The notes below the pieces were generated by a model, which worked only from the letters and a program-made list of their open reading frames with translations, had not been told where the DNA came from and made no database searches. Positions 8,415 through 14,345 of a stretch of DNA of 14,345 bases are shown one piece after another. Position 1 is the first letter of the stretch. Each line of letters starts with the position of its first letter. A program made the position numbers and the translations under genes. Source of the stretch: Prevotellaceae bacterium (GTDB taxonomy: Bacteria > Bacteroidota > Bacteroidia > Bacteroidales > UBA932); NCBI GenBank assembly GCA_031288885.1, contig JAITQP010000258.1:1-14345 (forward strand), written 5' to 3'.

Positions 8415-9668
8415 TTAAGCATTGGCTGCCATTTTACTTCCCGCCAGCCACCCCGTAGAGAAGGCAATTTGCAGGTTATACCCGCCCGTATTGGCGTCAA
8501 CGTCAAGCAGCTCGCCGGCAAAGTACAACCCCCTAACCAGCTTCGACTGCATGGTATTTTTGTCAACCTCCTCCAGCAAAACGCCTCCCGCCGTGATAAT
8601 TGCCTCGCTAAACGGGCGATAACCGGAAGCGTGCAAGGTACAACATTTGAGCGTTTCCACAATCTTCTCCTTGGCGTTTTCACAAACTTTAGCCCTTGCC
8701 TGTAGCCCCGCCTGCTCTGCAAAGAACGGTATGAGCGGCGCGGGCATCAGCTTTCGCAAAAGAGCGCCTGTATCTTGGATATCGCTGTGCTGGAGCTCGC
8801 GCTCCAGCCTGTTGTGGAGCTGCAGCTTGCTCAGCGCAGGCTTCCAGTCCAGCAGCAGCGCCACTTTTTGCTGCGCCTGCAGCGCGTCAACAATGCTACG
8901 GCTCATGCGCAGGGCAATGGGGCCCGAAATACCGAAGCCGGTAAACGTCAGCTCGCCAAACTCTTCGCCTATTTTTTGGCCGTCGGCAATGGCGGTCAGG
9001 CGCACGTTGCGCAGCGGCAAGTTGTTGAAGCCAAGCTTTGAAAATCCTGCCACCTCAATGGGCGTGAGCGACGGGCGGGTGGGCGTAATGCTGTGCCCCA
9101 GCTGCCTTGCAAAACCGTAACCATCGCCCGTTGAGCCGGTGGCCGGATAGGAAAGCCCGCCGGTAGCCAGCAGCAGGTTTTTGCCGTGCGCTATGCGCTT
9201 AACCCCCTTGTGGTCAAATGTGACCGAAAATATCCCCTCGTCGGCGTGCGCAATGCCCGTGACCCGCGCGTAGCACAGCACATCCACCTCCGTGCGCCGC
9301 GCCCAGCGCAGCAGGGCTTCGGCAGCCTCCCACGCGTCTTGGCTTGCGGGAAACACCCGCCCGCCCCGCTCCTCGGTAGTGCGCACGCCTATTTTGTTCA
9401 GAAATTGTACCAAGTGGGTGTTGAAGAACAGCGAGAATGCAGGGCGCAGAAAGCTACCGTCGGGGTAGATTTTTTGCAAAAATTCATCTATCGGTTTGGT
9501 GTTGGTAATGTTGCCGCGCCCTTTGCCGCTAATGCGCAGCTTGCGCAGCGGCTTCTCCATTTTTTCGAGCAGGAGCACGCTTGCGCCCTGCTCGGCTGCA
9601 CGTCCGGCAGCCATCACGCCGGCAACGCCGCCGCCAACAACAATAATATCAAATGGCTGTAATTTCAA
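8415..9668 (-). CDS. HI0933/YhiN-family FAD-binding oxidoreductase (TTG start)
   Basis: A 417-residue flavoprotein. The N-terminal Rossmann motif IIVVGGGVAG (residues 8-17) is followed by an acidic strand end (LLLEK) and the family-specific KLRISGKGRGNITN at about 43-56. A GGLSYPATGSTGDG segment lies mid-protein. The C-terminal FAD-contact block (GLYFAGELLDVDANTGGYN) ends the protein at about 380-400. The family includes HI0933, YhiN and the clostridial bile-acid protein BaiN; most members have no proven substrate. The start is unusual. No ATG occurs before the Rossmann motif; the only plausible start codon is TTG at 9666-9668, six bases after the TAA of the helix-turn-helix gene and in the same frame as it. 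Translation is thus probably coupled to that gene. Confidence 0.88.
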   Translation of the reverse strand: MKLQPFDIIVVGGGVAGVMAAGRAAEQGASVLLLEKMEKPLRKLRISGKGRGNITNTKPIDEFLQKIYPDGSFLRPAFSLFFNTHLVQFLNKIGVRTTEERGGRVFPASQDAWEAAEALLRWARRTEVDVLCYARVTGIAHADEGIFSVTFDHKGVKRIAHGKNLLLATGGLSYPATGSTGDGYGFARQLGHSITPTRPSLTPIEVAGFSKLGFNNLPLRNVRLTAIADGQKIGEEFGELTFTGFGISGPIALRMSRSIVDALQAQQKVALLLDWKPALSKLQLHNRLERELQHSDIQDTGALLRKLMPAPLIPFFAEQAGLQARAKVCENAKEKIVETLKCCTLHASGYRPFSEAIITAGGVLLEEVDKNTMQSKLVRGLYFAGELLDVDANTGGYNLQIAFSTGWLAGSKMAANA

Positions 9669-9674
9669 AAACGG

Positions 9675-9932
9675 TTAGAGTATCGTAATCTTATGCTCCT
9701 GCAAAATTTTCCGCGCAAGGTTGAGCATGGTGGGGTCGTCGAAGGTAACAAGCCCGCCGTCGGGGCCTTGCTCGTAGTGAATGCCGGCGGCTTGCGCCTG
9801 TAGGTGGTTCCCGCCAAAAAAGTTACGCACCGTATCAACGTTTACGCCAAGTAAATCTGCAATCTTGTGGGTGCTTCCATCGGGTAGCGCATCTTTGATG
9901 CGACGCAGCTGGTTAAATGTTATAGTTTCCAT
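9675..9932 (-). CDS. Small helix-turn-helix DNA-binding protein of a Bacteroidales-conserved type
   Basis: An 85-residue protein. Residues 1-20 (TFNQLRRIKDALPDGS) lead into a helix-turn-helix at about 21-39 (THKIADLLGV, then NVDTVRNFF), with a turn around G29. A short C-terminal region follows, containing GPDGGLVTFDD. The layout resembles small Bacteroidales proteins annotated only as DNA-binding protein, whose targets I do not know. It is the first gene of the cluster, with an AT-rich spacer upstream that includes a hairpin-forming inverted repeat. It may regulate the cluster or itself, but that is inference. The ATG at 9932 was chosen because the family begins METxTFN. It is separated from the flavoprotein gene by 6 bases. 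Confidence 0.75.
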   Translation of the reverse strand: METITFNQLRRIKDALPDGSTHKIADLLGVNVDTVRNFFGGNHLQAQAAGIHYEQGPDGGLVTFDDPTMLNLARKILQEHKITIL

Positions 9933-9977
9933 AATAGAAAAAATTTTTAATAGTAGTACAATAAATAATATATATAT

Positions 9978-9993
9978 AGCTTATTGATAAGCT
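9978..9993. repeat. Perfect short inverted repeat upstream of the helix-turn-helix gene
   Basis: AGCTTAT (9978-9984), a TG centre, and ATAAGCT (9987-9993) form a 7-bp perfect inverted repeat. It overlaps the stop codon of the GH123-like gene (9993-9995) and lies 46 bases upstream of the helix-turn-helix gene start, next to a TA run. It could be a regulator binding site or a weak terminator stem. There is no strong U-tract and no clean TAnnTTTG box nearby. Confidence 0.35.
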
Positions 9994-11750
9994 TACAGCG
10001 AATTTAGTATAATCCTTGCCTCCTCTACCATTTTCCCCGCCGGTTTGCCTTTGAGATTTTCGAGCGTAAACGCGCTAAGCGCCTTCTGTAGCTTCTCGCG
10101 GCTTACCACGCTGTTTACCCTGCCAAAATCCCGATTTAGAATTTTTACTTTTTCGTAATCCTGAATGCCCTCCACCAAGCGCTCCATCCTGAGCGAGGAG
10201 CAGCCGTCGGGGTAAACCATCCAGTAGTAGCCCGCGGCGCGCGAGGAGCTGCGCGCGTCCAGCAGGGCTCTTTTCTCCCAGCTGCTGTACGCTTGGCGCG
10301 TGTAGCCGTCGAGCCCGTTGGTGGCGGCGTACCAGCACAGCCATGCGGCTTCGGCAGGCTGCGAAAAGGCGTACGTGTTGGGCTGCGCGTCGCTGCAGGG
10401 CGAGTAAACGCACAGCAGGCGCTCCGCGTGGCCGGCCGTGTCCCGCTGCATGCCGGATGCAACCTGCCGCGGCGCAATGCTGTAGCGCCTCACGGAGCGC
10501 TTAACGCTGGCAAAGTAGCTGCCCGTGTAGCTTACCTTGTAGCAGGAGTCCACCTGTGCGGCAAGGGCTACCAGCCTGCGCAGGCGCTCCTTGCCCGCCT
10601 CCTGCATGCAAATGGCGGTTTGGTCAAACCAGCCTTTGGCTTTGAGGTGCGCCGCGAGCAGCTCCAGCACGTTCTTGAGGTAGTCGCGATACTCCTTGCT
10701 ATCGGCGGATATTTCCTGCACCTTAACGCTGTTGCTCGCTTGGTCAAAGTACGAAATGGTTTGCACGCTCCGGTTGCTCACGTGGCAGCACAGCTCCCTG
10801 TTGACGCCAAGGCTCATCATAAACTCTACCCAAAGGTCGAACTTGGTAAAGTCAACGCTCCACGTGTTGTCCACGCGTCGGGTGAAGGTGAGCATAGATT
10901 CAAAATCGCTTGGCAGGATGCTTTCGATGGCGTTATCGGTAATGGGGATGGTGATGGATTTTTGTCCGCTTTGCGCCAGCTGCGCCATGGCGGGGCGCAT
11001 GGCGCTAAAGTGCGCCTTGCTCCACGGCTCAACGTTGTAGTAGCGCGCCGCAGCCTTGGGGTTTTGCCACATGTCGAGGTAAAACGACCACTGGTGCACC
11101 GGCGGCAGGAGGTGCTCCCGCACAAAGACGTTGATGGTGAGCGTAATCGGCTCCGCCAGCTCTTTGGCGGTCACGGTAATAAAGCCCTTGTACTTTCCGG
11201 CGGGCGTTTCGGGCTGAACGTTCAGGGAAAACCACACGGGCTGCACGGTTTTTCCCTTAAGGTTTATCGTTGGCTTATAGTCAATGGCGTCGGCCACGAG
11301 CAAGGAGTCGAGCTTTTTGCTCTGCCGCGGCGAGCAGCCATCCGCGCCAAATTTATCGCTCATAACGTAGCGCACAAAGCCGGTTGTGCAGCATTTCGCC
11401 TCAATTTTTTGTCCGGATGACGTTTCCAAATCCGACACGTGGAGCGCCACATCGCTGGCGCCGGCGCCGCTCCACAGCAGCAGCTGCGTGCCAATGCGCT
11501 CGCCGCGCCAGCAGGTTTCACCCCACAAGCTTACCTCCGGTATATCGGGCGCTTCTTTGGGGGAAAAGGTCATATCCTTACCCACAAAGCTCACGTACAG
11601 CGGCTTTTTGACCTTTGACCATGCTTTTTGACCGATTTTTTTGGAATAATTCGGCTCACCGGACGCCTTGCCTGTTTGGGCATAAGTGGTGGCAAGAGCG
11701 GCAAGCCCAATGATACAAGTGAAAGGGAATATTTTTACGATGCCAATCAT
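9993..11750 (-). CDS. Exported GH123/DUF4091-like glycan hydrolase with altered catalytic pair
   Basis: A 585-residue protein. A signal peptide covers about residues 1-25 (hydrophobic core, then TTYAQ). An N-terminal beta domain contains WGETCWRGERIGTQLLLWS and a DVALHVSDL segment typical of GH123-associated domains. The C-terminal half is the DUF4091/GH123 barrel region: HLKAKGWFDQT, then AEAAWLCWYAATNGLDGY, SSWEKRALLDAR, then YPDGCSSLRMERLVEGIQDYEK. GH123 enzymes are exo-beta-N-acetylgalactosaminidases that use an adjacent Asp-Glu pair with help from the substrate N-acetyl group. Relatives I recall read MDER-P there; this protein reads MQEAGKE (Q383, E384), so the Asp is missing. It may be inactive, a binder, or of changed chemistry. 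ATG at 11750 is preferred over the TTG just before it. A good promoter lies upstream. Confidence 0.82.
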   Translation of the reverse strand: MIGIVKIFPFTCIIGLAALATTYAQTGKASGEPNYSKKIGQKAWSKVKKPLYVSFVGKDMTFSPKEAPDIPEVSLWGETCWRGERIGTQLLLWSGAGASDVALHVSDLETSSGQKIEAKCCTTGFVRYVMSDKFGADGCSPRQSKKLDSLLVADAIDYKPTINLKGKTVQPVWFSLNVQPETPAGKYKGFITVTAKELAEPITLTINVFVREHLLPPVHQWSFYLDMWQNPKAAARYYNVEPWSKAHFSAMRPAMAQLAQSGQKSITIPITDNAIESILPSDFESMLTFTRRVDNTWSVDFTKFDLWVEFMMSLGVNRELCCHVSNRSVQTISYFDQASNSVKVQEISADSKEYRDYLKNVLELLAAHLKAKGWFDQTAICMQEAGKERLRRLVALAAQVDSCYKVSYTGSYFASVKRSVRRYSIAPRQVASGMQRDTAGHAERLLCVYSPCSDAQPNTYAFSQPAEAAWLCWYAATNGLDGYTRQAYSSWEKRALLDARSSSRAAGYYWMVYPDGCSSLRMERLVEGIQDYEKVKILNRDFGRVNSVVSREKLQKALSAFTLENLKGKPAGKMVEEARIILNSL

Positions 11751-11789
11751 CAAACCTTGTAGCGTTTATAGAAGTAAAAACCTTTTCTG

Positions 11790-11820
11790 CAAAGGTAGCA
11801 TAATAATACCGATTTTACAA
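11790..11820 (-). promoter_or_regulatory. Bacteroidota-type promoter of the GH123-like gene
   Basis: On the minus strand TTG (11818-11820) is followed after exactly 20 bases by TACCTTTG (11790-11797). This matches the -33 TTG / -7 TAnnTTTG arrangement. Start of transcription would fall about 30 bases before the ATG at 11750. It lies in the 204-base spacer after pyrD (11754-11957), in which I see no gene or other clear feature. Confidence 0.65.
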
Positions 11821-11957
11821 CCCCAACGCGTGAATTACCGTCCAAACCCGTCTTAAATTCGCTGAAATGGCGGTTAACGCTACGCAAGGTTGGGGGTTGA
11901 AAAGCATCAAAAGGGGAGGCGCGCAGCAAATTAAAAGCATTTTTTGCACAACCTGCG

Positions 11958-12986
11958 TTAGGAGGCGGCAATTGCCCTGCACAGCTGCTTTGCAAACTTC
12001 GGGCCTTGGTATATGAAGCCCGTGTAAACCTGCACGAGCGAGGCTCCGGCGCGCAGCATGCTCAGCGCGTCCTGCGGGGTCATGATGCCGCCCACGCCAA
12101 TGATGGGCAGCTTGCCCTGCGTTTTGCGGCTGATGTAGCGCACCATTTCCAGCGCGCGCTGCGTGAGGGGCGCGCCGCTTAGCCCGCCGGCGCCCATGTG
12201 GTCAACGCTGGCGGGGGATGTTTGCAGCCCGTCGCGGCGGGTGGTGGTGTTGGCGGCAACCACGCCGTCCAAGCCTTCGCGGGCAACCACCTCCAGCGCG
12301 TCGTCTATTTGGGCAGGCGTCAGGTCGGGGGAAAGCTTTAGGAGGATGGGCTTGCGCTGCGGCTGTCCGGCGCGAAAGGCGGTGAGCCGGCGGACAATGG
12401 CGGTGAGCTGCTCGCGGCTCTGCAGGTCGCGCAGGCAGGTCACGTTGGGGCAGCTCACGTTCACCACAAAGTAGTCGGCGTGGGGGTAGAGCGCGGCGAA
12501 GCACGCTGCGTAGTCGTCGGGGGCGTGGCTGTTGGGGGTGAGCGTATTTTTGCCAATGTTGGCGCCCACTACCAGCGTGGGGTTACGCCTGCGCAGGTTT
12601 TTCACCACCGCCGCTACCCCCTTATTGTTAAAGCCCATGCGGTTGATAATTGCCCTGTCCTTGGGCAGGCGAAAGCAGCGCGGCTTGGGGTTTCCGCCCT
12701 GCGCCAGCGGCGTTACCGAGCCCACCTCAACGTAGCCAAACCCCAAGCACGCCAGCTCGTTTACGTGTTGGGCGTTTTTGTCAAATCCGGCTGCCAAGCC
12801 CACGGGATTTGGGAAGTCAATCCCCAGCACGCTTACCCCAAGCGACGGGGCGCGATACGTGCAGCATTTCCTCACCACCCTCCTGCCCCACGGGACAAAG
12901 CGCAGCGCGCCAAGCATGAGCATAATAGCTTGATGAATAAATTCCGGATGAAACAGGAAAAATACGGGGCGAAGAAAGCGATACAT
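11958..12986 (-). CDS. pyrD: Dihydroorotate dehydrogenase, class 2 (membrane/quinone-linked) scaffold
   Basis: A 342-residue flavoenzyme that oxidises dihydroorotate to orotate in pyrimidine synthesis. The N-terminal amphipathic membrane-binding helices (about 1-35), FPNPVGLAAGFDKNA (58-72), the GSVTP segment (89-93) and NRMGFNNKG (115-123) are class 2 features. GANIGKN, KLSPDL (217-222), ANTTTR (245-250), GGLSGAPL and IIGVGGI with AxxxLxAGASLVQVYTGFIYQGP complete the FMN and substrate sites. The active-site loop reads NVSCPNV (176-182), with Cys179 where the E. coli class 2 enzyme has its catalytic Ser (NISSPNT). Length is normal. The ATG at 12986 is preceded by an in-frame stop inside the heptamer repeat. 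No ribosome-binding site is visible because repeats fill the leader. Spacing suggests it is transcribed alone. Confidence 0.95.
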   Translation of the reverse strand: MYRFLRPVFFLFHPEFIHQAIMLMLGALRFVPWGRRVVRKCCTYRAPSLGVSVLGIDFPNPVGLAAGFDKNAQHVNELACLGFGYVEVGSVTPLAQGGNPKPRCFRLPKDRAIINRMGFNNKGVAAVVKNLRRRNPTLVVGANIGKNTLTPNSHAPDDYAACFAALYPHADYFVVNVSCPNVTCLRDLQSREQLTAIVRRLTAFRAGQPQRKPILLKLSPDLTPAQIDDALEVVAREGLDGVVAANTTTRRDGLQTSPASVDHMGAGGLSGAPLTQRALEMVRYISRKTQGKLPIIGVGGIMTPQDALSMLRAGASLVQVYTGFIYQGPKFAKQLCRAIAAS

Positions 12987-12989
12987 TGT

Positions 12990-13052
12990 GAATTAGGAAT
13001 TACGAATTACGAATTACGAATTAGGAATTACGAATTAGGAGCTAAGAGTTAA
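12990..13052. repeat. Heptameric tandem repeat (GAATTAS) in the pyrD leader
   Basis: Seven consecutive 7-base units, each GAATTAC or GAATTAG, run from 12990 to 13038. They are followed by two decayed units (GAGCTAA, GAGTTAA) up to 13052. The array starts 3 bases upstream of the pyrD ATG. Unit order is G, C, C, C, G, C, G in the last position. Such arrays usually change copy number by replication slippage. Confidence 0.9.
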
Positions 13053-13063
13053 GAATATGTTGC

Positions 13064-13075
13064 TGCAACGTTGCA
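13064..13075. repeat. 12-bp perfect palindrome
   Basis: TGCAACGTTGCA is a perfect palindrome lying between the heptamer array and the longer inverted repeat. It could be a protein-binding site or part of a degraded repeat element. No function is visible from sequence. Confidence 0.4.
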
Positions 13076-13089
13076 CGCTTTGCGTCATT

Positions 13090-13162
13090 GCGAGCGGAGC
13101 GAAGCAATCCGGAATACTTCATTGAATTTTGCTGCACGCTGGATTGGCTTCGCTCCGCGCGC
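13090..13162. repeat. Imperfect inverted repeat (REP/MITE-like) beside the recF stop
   Basis: Left arm 13090-13110 includes GCGGAGCGAAGCAATCC. Right arm 13141-13162 includes GGATTGGCTTCGCTCCGC. They pair over about 21 bases with one bulge and one mismatch around a 30-base loop. The left arm, with the preceding CGTCATTGCGA, resembles a short palindromic repeat found scattered between genes in many bacterial genomes. The right arm ends one base before the recF stop codon, so its transcript could also fold as the recF 3' end. There are no terminal-repeat transposon genes. Confidence 0.7.
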
Positions 13163-13163
13163 G

Positions 13164-14252
13164 TTAGATAAACTCTCCGCCTTTTACCTCCAGCACTTTG
13201 TACTCCCACTGCACCTCGCGCAGCAGGTTGTCGAGCCGCACCTTGTTGCTGTCGGTCAAAAATATTTGCCCAAACGCGCTGTGCGATATTACCCCAATCA
13301 GGTTTTCGACGCGCTGCATGTCGAGCTTGTCAAAAATATCGTCGAGCAGGAGCATGGGGGGCACGCCCAGCCGCTGCTGCAGGAGCTCTACCTGCGCCAG
13401 CTTGAGCGCCAGCAGCATGGTTTTTTGCTGCCCCTGCGACCCCAGCTTCCGGATGGGGTAGCCGTCGAGCAGCATGGCCACGTCGTCGCGGTGCACGCCC
13501 GACGAGGTGAACTGCAAGGCGCAGTCGCGGGAAAAATTTTGCTTGAGCAGCTCCAGCATGCTCATGTCCTTCAGCCCCGACAAGTACGAGAGCTGCACGC
13601 GCTCCTTGCCCTGCGATATGAGCTCGTAGTACTTTTGAAAAAGCGGCGTCAGCTCGTCCACCAGCTGCGCGCGCTTGCGGAACACCTGCGTAGCGCAATC
13701 GCTCAGCTGCGCGTCTATCACCTCCAGCAGCTCGTAGCTGAGCGAGGGCGCGTCCTTGAGCAGCTTGTTGCGCTGCTGCAGGGCCTTTCCGTAGCGCGTA
13801 ATGGCGTCGAGGTAGCTTCTGTCGAGCTGCGCAATCACGCTGTTGAGGTAGCGGCGGCGCTCCTCGCCGGCCTCGCTGATGAGCGCGCTGTCGGCTGGCG
13901 AAATCATGACGAGCGGCAGCATCCCGATGTGGTCGGCAAGGCGCTCGTAGGCGGTGGCGTTGCGCTTGAAAATCTTGCCGTCGGCGCGCGTGCAGCCGCA
14001 CGACACAACCTCCTCGCCGCCGCGCACCTCGTATGTGCCCTTGACCAGAAAAAAATCCTCGCCATGGCAAATGCACTGCCTGTCGGTAAGCCCCATGCTG
14101 CTTTTGCACAGCGAAAGCAGGTAGAGCGCGTCGAGCAGGTTGGTTTTACCCTCGCCGTTGTTGCCCACCAAGCACGTGAGCTTGTCGGCAGGCTCCAGCT
14201 CCAGCTGGCGGATATTCTTAAAGTTTACAACCGATAGATGTTTAAGGCGCAT
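13164..14252 (-). CDS. recF: DNA replication and repair protein RecF
   Basis: RecF is an SMC-like ATPase that loads RecA at gaps with RecO and RecR. Numbered from the ATG at 14252 (362 residues), the protein opens MRLKHLSVVNFKNIR, the family's usual first strand. It then shows Walker A GNNGEGKT (30-37), the ERRRYLNSVIAQLD region typical of RecF, SGVHRDD, the ABC signature GSQGQQKT and Walker B LLLDDIFDKLD followed by RVENLI. An ATG five codons upstream (14267) would add MLNFH. I prefer 14252 because it matches the family N-terminus and because the promoter just upstream would leave almost no leader for 14267. All ATPase motifs are intact. The gene ends against an inverted repeat. Confidence 0.93.
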   Translation of the reverse strand: MRLKHLSVVNFKNIRQLELEPADKLTCLVGNNGEGKTNLLDALYLLSLCKSSMGLTDRQCICHGEDFFLVKGTYEVRGGEEVVSCGCTRADGKIFKRNATAYERLADHIGMLPLVMISPADSALISEAGEERRRYLNSVIAQLDRSYLDAITRYGKALQQRNKLLKDAPSLSYELLEVIDAQLSDCATQVFRKRAQLVDELTPLFQKYYELISQGKERVQLSYLSGLKDMSMLELLKQNFSRDCALQFTSSGVHRDDVAMLLDGYPIRKLGSQGQQKTMLLALKLAQVELLQQRLGVPPMLLLDDIFDKLDMQRVENLIGVISHSAFGQIFLTDSNKVRLDNLLREVQWEYKVLEVKGGEFI

Positions 14253-14277
14253 GTGAAAGTTGAGCATTGTTGCGCTG

Positions 14278-14309
14278 CAAAATTAGATGAAAAGCATGAG
14301 ATTTCCAAA
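14278..14309 (-). promoter_or_regulatory. Bacteroidota-type promoter of recF
   Basis: On the minus strand TTTG (14306-14309) is followed after exactly 20 bases by TAATTTTG (14278-14285). Both match the phylum's -33 and -7 consensus. Transcription should begin a few bases downstream, close to 14270, giving a leader of roughly 20 bases to the ATG at 14252 but only a few to the ATG at 14267. The remaining bases to the right edge show no gene I can support. Confidence 0.65.
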
Positions 14310-14345
14310 GCCGATTTAAAGTATGCTTTAGCTCAGCCGTAGCTT

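Noticed and set aside
10293..11420. A 375-codon open frame on the + strand opposite the GH123-like gene
   Set aside because: It is antisense to a protein with recognisable domains and shows no family features of its own.
11750..11995. An 81-codon minus-strand frame in the spacer between pyrD and the GH123-like gene
   Set aside because: It overlaps the pyrD 3' end and spans the GH123-like gene's promoter. Its composition shows no recognisable domain.
12990..13052. Heptamer array considered as a CRISPR-like array
   Set aside because: The units are contiguous 7-mers without spacers and there are no cas genes, so it is a simple tandem repeat.
13071..14237. A 388-codon open frame on the + strand opposite recF
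   Set aside because: RecF on the other strand has all its ATPase motifs. The + frame is a low-complexity Leu/Gln/His-rich shadow that also runs through the inverted repeat.

Overview
The window looks like chromosomal DNA of a member of the Bacteroidota, probably an anaerobic Bacteroidales-type bacterium. Four things point there: a secreted protein with a C-terminal type IX secretion (T9SS) sorting domain, a GH123/DUF4091 glycan hydrolase-like protein of the kind common in that phylum, a small Bacteroidales-type DNA-binding protein, and upstream boxes matching the phylum's TAnnTTTG / TTTG promoter consensus instead of the sigma-70 type. Coding DNA is GC-rich and the spacers are AT-rich. No tRNA, rRNA, CRISPR array, transposase or phage gene was seen. 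No gap between genes exceeds about 205 bases.

Layout from left to right. Only the first gene is on the + strand: the 3' part of trpF (tryptophan synthesis), which enters from the left edge. It meets a polytopic GT22-like glycosyltransferase tail to tail, and the two stops share a small hairpin. Next comes a compact minus-strand cluster, which reads in transcription order: a small helix-turn-helix protein (9675-9932), a HI0933/YhiN-type flavoprotein (8415-9668), a tandem BadF/BcrA-type Fe-S ATPase (6603-8360), a T9SS-secreted endonuclease/exonuclease/phosphatase-family protein (4580-6589) and a DUF2229 / 2-hydroxyacyl-CoA dehydratase-like protein (2075-4564). To the right of this cluster are a secreted GH123-like protein with its own promoter, pyrD (pyrimidine synthesis), a short spacer full of repeats, and recF with its own promoter at the right edge.

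The most unusual point is the 2075-8360 block. In related bacteria the ATPase pair and the DUF2229 part are usually one polypeptide of about 1400 residues. Here they are two genes (585 + 829 residues) separated by a complete gene for an exported nuclease-like protein, with gaps of only 13 and 15 bases. The two Fe-S halves presumably still act together in ATP-driven low-potential electron transfer, while the nuclease is a passenger sent out of the cell.

Other points worth a look: the GH123-like protein has Gln-Glu where the catalytic Asp-Glu pair is expected; the flavoprotein has only a TTG start, in the same frame as and six bases after the stop of the preceding gene; the leader of pyrD is a 7-bp tandem repeat; PyrD has a class 2 scaffold with a class 1-like catalytic Cys loop; and an inverted repeat resembling dispersed genomic elements sits against the recF stop.
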